Source of the DNA: Aeromicrobium sp. Root495
GTDB lineage: Bacteria > Actinomycetota > Actinomycetes > Propionibacteriales > Nocardioidaceae
Length of the DNA stretch: 64,000 bases
Assembly (NCBI RefSeq): GCF_001426755.1
Contig: NZ_LMFJ01000001.1
Coordinates: 291,514 to 355,513, forward strand
Direction of reading: 5' to 3'
Made by a program: the position numbers and the translations under genes. Each line of letters opens with the position of its first letter. The stretch's first letter is position 1. Positions 58,118-64,000 of this stretch are shown here, in pieces. Below the pieces are notes generated by a model. The model was not told where the DNA came from, ran no database searches, and was given only the letters and a program-made list of their open reading frames with translations.

Positions 58118-60406
58118 TCAGGCGATGCGGTCCCAGACCCGGTGCTCGCCCAGCAGGCCCACCACGGCCTCGACGACCTCGGACGCGTCGTCCGCGACCT
58201 GCACGCCGAGGGCCCCGGCCGGAAGACCGGCGGCCTCGAGCGCTGCCACGGCGTCGCCCCATCCACCGAGGGCCTTGCCGTGGCGGTAGGCCTCGGCCAG
58301 CAGGAGCGAGACGCGCGGGTCGAGCCCGGCGGCCGTCGGCTCGCCGGACTTGGCATCCAGGCCCGGCTCGGCGTCGGGTCCCGCCGGCGGTGCTCCCGCG
58401 AGCAGTATGGCGTCGAGCTCGATGGAGCGCAGCGTCAAGAACGTGCGCTGGACCGTGACCGGCTCGCCGGCGTCGTCGGCGAGCACGCCGCCGTGCGAGG
58501 CCACGACGAGCGGGACCATGTCGGCGGCGAAGATCGCGTCGCGGGCCGACCGCACCGCAGCGAGGTCGGTGGTCCCGTCCGGCACGACGATCCCGACGAG
58601 GCGACCGTCGGTCGGCCAGGTCTGGCCGAGCTGCGACAGCGCAGGGCTGGGCGTGGGCTCCGTGAGGGCGATGGTGGGCTCCGGCGCGGGCAGGCCGAGG
58701 CCGGTGGCGACGGTGGCGCACAGCCCGGTGTCGATGTTGGCCAGCGCGAGCAGCTGACGTTCCTTGACGGCCTGCTCGTAGCACTTGCCGAGCTCGAACG
58801 TGTAGGCCTGCGCGACGTGAGCCTGCTCCACCGGGGTGAGGCTCAGGTAGAAGAGCCGGGCCTGGCTGAAGTGGTCGTCGTAGGTGGTGGGGGACTCGCG
58901 CACCTTGCTGGCTGCCTGCACCGGCTGCGGCACGTCGATGAAGCCGCTCACGTCCTCCCCGGCGAGGAAGGGGCACCCGCCGTCGAGCGAGTTGGGACGG
59001 TAGGGCGCGACCCCGCTGTGGACCGCGTCCTGGTGGAACCCGTCGCGGAGCATGTCGTTGACCGGCGCGTGCGGACGGTTGATGGGGATCTGGTCGAAGT
59101 TGGGGCCGCCCAGACGCGTCAGCTGGGTGTCGAGGTAGGAGAACAGTCGACCCTGGAGGAGCGGGTCGTCGGTGGCATCGATGCCGGGGACGAGGTGACC
59201 CACGTGGTAGGCCACCTGCTCCGTCTCGGCGAAGTAGTTGCCCGGGTTGGCGTTGAGCGTCATGGTGCCGATGACCTGCACCGGGGCGACCTCCTCCGGG
59301 ACGATCTTGGTGGAGTCGAGGAGGTCGATCCCCTCGAACAGCTGCTCCGGCGTGTCGGGGAAGACCTGGATGCCCAGGTCCCACTCCGGGTGCGCGCCCG
59401 CCTCGATGGCGTCGGCGAGGTCGCGACGGTGGAAGTCGGGGTCGACGCCGGCCGCGATCTGCGCCTCCTCCCACGTGAGGGAGTGGACGCCGAGCCGCGG
59501 CTTCCAGTGGAACTTCACGAGGGTGGTCTCGCCCTCGGCGTTCACGAGGCGGAAGGTGTGGACGCCGAACCCCTCCATCATCCGGTACGAGCGAGGGATG
59601 CCGCGGTCGGACATGTTCCAGATGGCGTGGTGCTGACCCTCGGTGTGCAGCGACACGAAGTCCCAGAAGGTGTCATGGGCGCTCTGCGCCTGCGGGATCT
59701 CCCGGTCGGGATGCGGCTTGCCGGCATGGATGACGTCGGGGAACTTGATGGCGTCCTGGATGAAGAAGACCGGGATGTTGTTGCCGACGAGGTCGAAGTT
59801 GCCCTCGGTCGTGTAGAACTTCACCGCGAAGCCGCGGGTGTCGCGCACCGTGTCGGCCGAGCCGCGCGAGCCCAGGACGGTGGAGAAGCGGGTGAAGACC
59901 TGGGTGGTGGCGCCCTCGGCCAGGAACGCGGCCTGCGTGAGGCGAGCGGCGGCACCGTTGGACTGGAACACGCCGTGCGCGGCAGCGCCACGGGCGTGCA
60001 CCACGCGCTCGGGGATCCGCTCGTGGTCGAAGTGCATGATCTTCTCGCGCAGGTGGTGGTCCTGCAGCAGGACGGGACCGCGGGGGCCGGCCTTGAGCGA
60101 GTGGTCGGTGTCGCGCAGCGGCGTGCCGGTGGCGGTGGTGAGCCGCTCGCCCTGCTGGGCGGCGGCCAGATCGCCGTCCTTCGACGGTGCGCCCGTGGGC
60201 GAGTGCGGGACGGGTCCGTGCTGGTCGGCCTTGGGCGGGAGCGGGCCGTGCGGCTCGGTGGGCTCCTCCACCGTGGGGGTGCCGCTGCCCGGGGTCCCGG
60301 GGATGACGGGGGCGGCGTCCTTGACGGCGTTCTTCACCTCGTGGGCCACCTCGCTCGCCACGTCGCGTGCCTTGTCGACCAGTCCGCCGGACTCGTTCTC
60401 CTTCAT
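58118..60406 (-). CDS. katE: Large-subunit catalase with C-terminal DJ-1/PfpI-like domain (KatE/HPII type)
   Basis: A 762-residue monofunctional haem catalase. The core carries the catalytic H137 in RVVHARGAAAHG, the Asn pair 209-210 in DLVGNNIPVFF and a haem-ligand Tyr in RLFSYLDTQLTRLG. The C-terminal ~150 residues (GRLVGIVVPDGTTDL onward) form the DJ-1/PfpI-like domain of HPII. The N-terminal ~110 residues are longer than needed: an amphipathic, Ala/Lys/Glu-rich stretch (VDKARDVASEVAHEVKNAVK) followed by a Pro-rich linker. A SigB/SigF-type promoter precedes it. Confidence 0.95.
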   Translation of the reverse strand: MKENESGGLVDKARDVASEVAHEVKNAVKDAAPVIPGTPGSGTPTVEEPTEPHGPLPPKADQHGPVPHSPTGAPSKDGDLAAAQQGERLTTATGTPLRDTDHSLKAGPRGPVLLQDHHLREKIMHFDHERIPERVVHARGAAAHGVFQSNGAAARLTQAAFLAEGATTQVFTRFSTVLGSRGSADTVRDTRGFAVKFYTTEGNFDLVGNNIPVFFIQDAIKFPDVIHAGKPHPDREIPQAQSAHDTFWDFVSLHTEGQHHAIWNMSDRGIPRSYRMMEGFGVHTFRLVNAEGETTLVKFHWKPRLGVHSLTWEEAQIAAGVDPDFHRRDLADAIEAGAHPEWDLGIQVFPDTPEQLFEGIDLLDSTKIVPEEVAPVQVIGTMTLNANPGNYFAETEQVAYHVGHLVPGIDATDDPLLQGRLFSYLDTQLTRLGGPNFDQIPINRPHAPVNDMLRDGFHQDAVHSGVAPYRPNSLDGGCPFLAGEDVSGFIDVPQPVQAASKVRESPTTYDDHFSQARLFYLSLTPVEQAHVAQAYTFELGKCYEQAVKERQLLALANIDTGLCATVATGLGLPAPEPTIALTEPTPSPALSQLGQTWPTDGRLVGIVVPDGTTDLAAVRSARDAIFAADMVPLVVASHGGVLADDAGEPVTVQRTFLTLRSIELDAILLAGAPPAGPDAEPGLDAKSGEPTAAGLDPRVSLLLAEAYRHGKALGGWGDAVAALEAAGLPAGALGVQVADDASEVVEAVVGLLGEHRVWDRIA

Positions 60407-60445
60407 GTGCGCTCCCTCGGGGTGGTTGGTGCAGTGGACCCGGAG

Positions 60446-60471
60446 GTACCCGAGGTGAGGAGGCGACAAAC
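60446..60471 (-). promoter_or_regulatory. SigB/SigF-type promoter of katE
   Basis: On the minus strand GTTT (60468-60471) and GGGTAC (60446-60451) are 16 bases apart, 40 bases before the ATG. It closely matches the promoter of the small operon downstream, indicating a common general-stress sigma factor. A ribosome site GAGGGAG follows. Confidence 0.7.
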
Positions 60472-60574
60472 TCGACAGGCCGCCCGGGATCGGTCCGGTG
60501 CGTGAGACCGGTCGATGCCGACCCCCGCGAGACGCCACCGTGGTGCCGGTGCCCCGACCCCGAGGAGATCGCCC

Positions 60575-61756
60575 ATGACGGACCTGGCCCCCGAAGGAGC
60601 GTCGGCGGTGCTCGACGCCGTGCGCCGTCTGCTGCCCGACCTGGCGGCGGGGGCGCACGAGCGCGACCGCGACCGGCTCCTTCCGCACGCGGAGCTGCGT
60701 GCCCTGTCCGACCTCGGAGCCTTCGCCGTCACGGTGCCGGCCGAGCACGGCGGGCCCGGCGGGGGAGCGGTGGAGGCCATCGAGCTCACGCGGCTGCTCG
60801 CCACCGCCGACCCGAGCATCGCGCAGGTCCCGCAGAGCCACTTCGTGTACCTGCGTCTGGTGGAGATCGCCGGCTCCCCGGAGCTCCGGCGGCGGGTGCT
60901 GGACGACGTGCTGGCCGGTGCGCGGGTGGCCAACGCCCAGTCGGAGCGCGGCGGCAGGGACATCACCGACATCCGCACCACCATCCGGGACTCGGCCGAC
61001 GGGCCGGTGGTGGACGGCCGCAAGTTCTACGCGACCGGCAGCCTGTTCGCCTCGTGGTTGGCGGTGCTGGCCCGCGACCTCGAAGGGGTCGACCACGTCG
61101 CCTTCCTGCCGGCCGACACGCCGGGCGTGACGATCGAGGACGACTGGGCCGGGTTCGGTCAGCGGACCACCGGGAGCGGGACCGTTCTGCTCGAGGAGGT
61201 GCTGGTGGACCCGGAGCTCGTCGCTCCACGGGCCGAGGCCCTGACCGGTCCCTACGCCTACGGCCCGTACGCCCAGGCCCTCCACGCGGCGATCGACGCG
61301 GGTCTGGCCCGTGGCGCGCTGGCCGACGCCGCCACGTTCGTCCGCACGCGGACCCGGCCGTGGTTCGAGTCCGGGGTGGCGAGTGCCGGTGACGACCCAC
61401 TCCTCGTCCAGCGGTTCGGCGAGCTCGAGGTGACGGTGCGGGCCGCCGAGTCGGCCCTCTCGGTGGGCGCCGAGGCGGTGGACCGTGCCTACGCGCTGCG
61501 GGACCCCGGGCTCCACGCCGAGGCGTCGCTCGCCGTGGCCGCAGCCAAGGTGCTGGCTGACCGGGCCGCGCTCGAGGTGACGAGCACGCTCTTCGAGGTG
61601 GCCGGCGCCGCCTCGACCGACGAGTCCCTCGGCCTGCACCGGCACTGGCGCAACGCCCGCACGCACACGACGCACGACCCGGTCCGCTACAAGGTCCAGC
61701 ACCTGGGGCGCTGGGCCCTGCACGGCCAGGTCCCCCCGCGGCACGGCGTGATCTGA
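60575..61756 (+). CDS. Second acyl-CoA-dehydrogenase-fold monooxygenase (DszC/SfnB-like)
   Basis: A 393-residue protein of the same group as the DszC-like gene in the sulfur operon. It has the AVTVPAEHGGPGGGAVEAIELTRLLATADPSIAQ start, FYATGSLFASWLAVLARD and the DszC-type ending HRHWRNARTHTTHDPVRYK. The ending is nearly the same in both proteins. It has its own ribosome site (GAGGAGATC) and is divergent from katE. SfnB-like enzymes take part in dimethyl sulfone or related sulfur use; the substrate here is unknown. Confidence 0.8.
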   Translation: MTDLAPEGASAVLDAVRRLLPDLAAGAHERDRDRLLPHAELRALSDLGAFAVTVPAEHGGPGGGAVEAIELTRLLATADPSIAQVPQSHFVYLRLVEIAGSPELRRRVLDDVLAGARVANAQSERGGRDITDIRTTIRDSADGPVVDGRKFYATGSLFASWLAVLARDLEGVDHVAFLPADTPGVTIEDDWAGFGQRTTGSGTVLLEEVLVDPELVAPRAEALTGPYAYGPYAQALHAAIDAGLARGALADAATFVRTRTRPWFESGVASAGDDPLLVQRFGELEVTVRAAESALSVGAEAVDRAYALRDPGLHAEASLAVAAAKVLADRAALEVTSTLFEVAGAASTDESLGLHRHWRNARTHTTHDPVRYKVQHLGRWALHGQVPPRHGVI

Positions 61757-61798
61757 CGGCTCGGTTGAGGCACGCAACCGTGTGACCCACGCCACTCC

Positions 61799-61804
61799 TA
61801 CGCT
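61799..61804 (+). promoter_or_regulatory. Leaderless-type -10 box (TACGCT) of the BASS gene
   Basis: TACGCT ends five bases before the ATG at 61810, with no ribosome site between. Confidence 0.4.
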
Positions 61805-61809
61805 GCGGC

Positions 61810-62694
61810 ATGGACTCCTCACCGGTCATCACCATCGGGCTGCCCATCGCGCTGGCGATCATCATGTTCGGCCTGGGCCTCACGCTCACCGTGGCCGACT
61901 TCCGGGCCGTGGCCCGCAGCCCGCGGGCCGTGGTGGGCGCTCTCGTGCTGCAGGTGCTGGTGCTGCCCGTCGTGGCCTTCGGTCTCGTGAAGGCGTTCGA
62001 CGTGGACCCGCTGCTCGCCGTCGGTGTCATGCTCCTCGCGGCTTCCCCGGGCGGGACCACGGCCAACCTCTTCAGCCACCTGTTCCACGGGGACGTGGCG
62101 CTCAACGTGACGCTCACTGCGATCAACTCGGTGATCGCGGTCGTGACGATCCCGCTCATCACGAACTTCGCCATCAGCCACTTCGACGGTGACGGTGACC
62201 TGGGCCTGCAGCTGGGCAAGGTGCTGCAGGTCGTGGCCATCGTGCTGGTCCCCGTGGCTGTGGGCATGGTGGTGCGCCGTCGCTCGGAGGGCGTGGCCGA
62301 CCGGGCCGACCGCCCGGTGCGGATCTTCTCGATCGTGGTCCTCGTGGCGGTCTCGGTGGGCGCCATCCTGGGTGAGCGCGAGAACATCGTCGACTACACC
62401 CAGCAGGTGGGCCTTCTCATGGCCCTGTTCTGCCTCATCAGCCTCACCGTCGGCTACGTGGGCGCGCGTCTGCTCCGCGTCGACGAGCGCCAGGCCGTCT
62501 CGTGCTCCATGGAGATCGGGATCCACAACACGACCGTCGCCCTGACGATCGCCCTGAGCGTGCTCGACAGCTCTGAGGTGGCCATCCCGGCCGCCGTCTA
62601 CTCGATCGTGATGTACGTGCTGGCCGCAGCGTTCGGCTACCTCGTGCTGCGGCCACGGGCCGCCCACCCGGCCGCGAAGCACGCGGTCAGGTAG
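61810..62694 (+). CDS. Bile acid:sodium symporter (BASS) family transporter
   Basis: A 294-residue membrane protein with about ten helices. The conserved LLAASPGGTTANLFSHLFHGDVALNVTLTAINS segment (helix 4 crossover and Na+ site) and SMEIGIHNTTVALTIALS (helix 9 crossover) are the BASS signatures. Bacterial members carry organic anions, including sulfonates such as taurocholate; the substrate is not readable. Neighbouring DszC-like gene makes an organosulfur link possible but unproven. Its 3' end overlaps the convergent HNH gene by eight bases. Confidence 0.88.
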   Translation: MDSSPVITIGLPIALAIIMFGLGLTLTVADFRAVARSPRAVVGALVLQVLVLPVVAFGLVKAFDVDPLLAVGVMLLAASPGGTTANLFSHLFHGDVALNVTLTAINSVIAVVTIPLITNFAISHFDGDGDLGLQLGKVLQVVAIVLVPVAVGMVVRRRSEGVADRADRPVRIFSIVVLVAVSVGAILGERENIVDYTQQVGLLMALFCLISLTVGYVGARLLRVDERQAVSCSMEIGIHNTTVALTIALSVLDSSEVAIPAAVYSIVMYVLAAAFGYLVLRPRAAHPAAKHAVR

Positions 62695-63993
62695 CAACGG
62701 ACCCGTTGCGGGGGTTGCGCTGCCAGATGGTGTGGCCGGGGGGTCTCCACTCGACGTGTCCGTCGGGTGCGATGCGGTGTTCCCAGTCCGTGTCGTGGAC
62801 GTGGTGGTGGTGTCTGGTGCAGAGGAGGGTTCCGTCCTGCAGGTTGGTCTTCCCTCCGACGGAGTAGGGCGTGAGGTGGTGGGCCTCGGTCCACTCGGGT
62901 GGCCTGTCGCAGGTGGGGAAGGAGCATCCGCCGTCGCGGTTGGCCAGGGCGATGCGCTGATACTTCGTGAAGTAGCGCTTGGACTGTCCGTACTCCGTGG
63001 GCAGGGACGTCCCGTCCAGGACCATGGGGATGATGCCCACCCGGCAGGCGAGCTTGCGGGCTTGTCCGGCTGAGATGCGGGTTCCGTCCGAGAGCGTGGC
63101 TGGTGCGATGCCGTCGAGGAGGGTCTGGTGCTCGAGGGTGACGACGACCTGGGCTCCGACTCCGCCGTTGGAGGGCAGCTCTTCGACGGGGAGGTGGGAG
63201 CAGAGGTCGGTGAAGGCGCGGCCCATGCGGTGGGCGGGCCGGCGTCCTCGGGCACGGGTCCGAGCGTGGCATCGGGGTCGGAGAGGTGGGCTCGTGAGGG
63301 TGCGACGAGGGCTTCGAGTGCGGTGCGGAGCATGACGGCCTCGGCTTCGGGGACCTCGCCGCGGTATCCGTGCATGCCGTTCTTCTTGTCCCACATCACG
63401 AACGACGCGTTCTGGCGGGCGTGCCGCTCACGGTCGACCAGGAGGTTGTTCTCGTGGGCGTCGACGTCGGGCTTGGCCGCGTAGACGTCCATCAGTCGGT
63501 CGATGCGGCGTCGCAGGTCTCGGATCGTGAGCCGCTCGGCGTCCTTGAGCAGCGTCCGTTCGGCGAGATCCTTCTGGACGTCCGTCACGTCGGCGGGCAG
63601 CTTGTCCAGGCCGTTGGCGATGACGGAGGACTGCTCGAACGTCACCTCACCCCGAGACAGGGCGTCCTGGGTGTGGGTGGTCTTGGCCAGCTTGGCCGCC
63701 GTCTTGACCAACCGGTGCCCGGCCGCCTCGTCGCCTCCGAAGTCGCGTGCCAGCAGGTTTCCGGTGGAGGTCGCCCCCGACTGTCGGGCTGTACCGGCAG
63801 CCTCCAGGGCACGAGCCGCAGCCATCCTGTGGGCCGCCAACCGGGCTTCGACCCTCGCCATCTCACCGGACAACCGCCGCACCTCACCCGGCTCCAGACC
63901 CGACCACGCATCCAACGCCATCCGGTCCAGACCCGCATGCAGCACCGAGACACCAGCCACCAAGGGGTGGGAGTCGATCGGTTGAGCGGTCAT
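62687..63993 (-). pseudogene. DUF222-HNH endonuclease (13E12 repeat family), frameshifted
   Basis: The 5' part (from ATG 63993) encodes the DUF222 helical domain, MTAQPIDSHPLVAGVSVLHA onward. Near 63240 the frame breaks, and the rest continues in another frame: RMGRAFTDLCSHLP, then the HNH domain with CSFPTCDRPPEWTEAHHLTP, GGKTNLQDG and CTRHHHHVHD. Restoring one C in the minus-strand run GACGCC(C)GGCCC rejoins the two parts as EDARPAHRMGRAF, so a single missing base explains the break. Either a true mutation or a sequencing error is possible. The HNH metal residues are intact. The family is present in many copies in actinobacterial genomes. Confidence 0.85.
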
Positions 63994-64000
63994 GGAACCA

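Noticed and set aside
60575..61756. True acyl-CoA dehydrogenase of fatty-acid oxidation
   Set aside because: The DszC-type C-terminus and the lack of beta-oxidation neighbours fit a flavin-dependent monooxygenase better.
63200..63260. Programmed -1 frameshift in the DUF222-HNH gene
   Set aside because: No X-XXY-YYZ slippery site or following pseudoknot is visible; a missing base explains the break more simply.

Overview
The window is a 64-kb piece of a very GC-rich actinobacterial chromosome. Mycothiol synthesis (mshA), WhiB and CarD regulators, SenX3/RegX3, an NnaR-type HemD-regulator fusion, a 13E12-type DUF222-HNH gene, many GTG starts and many leaderless-type TAnnnT promoters all point to Actinobacteria. 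The gene content fits Nocardioidaceae (Aeromicrobium/Nocardioides-like); that genus-level call is inference. Most genes are ordinary chromosomal genes in short operons. I see no prophage, integrase, CRISPR array or rRNA, and one tRNA (Thr-TGT). No stretch over 300 bases lacks a gene or other annotated feature.

Layout. 0-8 kb: tail of a histone-like protein, DUF2516 protein, BCCT transporter, AlkB-like dioxygenase, a DUF559/AbiEi-like gene bracketed by two repeat clusters, a DUF2071 gene with a small membrane protein, and TypA. 8-13 kb: MarR/DHA2 efflux pair, an SDR, mshA-ybjN. 13-17.3 kb: a sulfur-scavenging cluster (flavin reductase facing an sfnG / DszC-like / ssuD operon). 17.3-23.3 kb: DsbA-like protein, gpmA, regX3-senX3 divergent from phoU with a PHO box between them, a lipoprotein, CarD, ispF. 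23-30 kb: membrane-anchored sulfite-oxidase-type protein, C39 peptidase, cysS-rlmB, galE. 30-43.5 kb: FAD sugar-lactone oxidase with a D-threonine-aldolase-like partner, tRNA-Thr, hydrolases, ABC-F, anti-sigma-type ATPase, WhiB, ProC-like protein, malic enzyme, HxlR/SDR, secreted hydrolase, NmrA-like protein, GAF-ANTAR regulator, DUF1059. 43.5-56.4 kb: molybdenum cofactor genes (DUF6457-mobA, moaA-moeA) beside a nitrate-assimilation operon (narK, nasA, flavoprotein, nirB, nirD, nnaR, chelatase). 56.5-64 kb: MDR reductase, a two-gene small operon, katE, a second DszC-like protein, a BASS transporter and a frameshifted DUF222-HNH gene.

How it fits together. MoaA, MoeA and MobA contribute to the cofactor used by NasA; NnaR and the chelatase control or supply siroheme for NirB. 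SfnG, the DszC-like protein and SsuD need reduced flavin, which the facing flavin reductase can provide. The PHO box ties phoU/senX3 to phosphate control. Two SigB/SigF-type promoters suggest general-stress control of katE and of the neighbouring small operon.

The most unusual feature is a family of 40/41-bp tandem repeats at three intergenic sites (3.42, 4.60 and 29.59 kb). At each site direct copies meet inverted copies at a single inversion point with a similar central segment, and two of the three sites flank the DUF559 gene.
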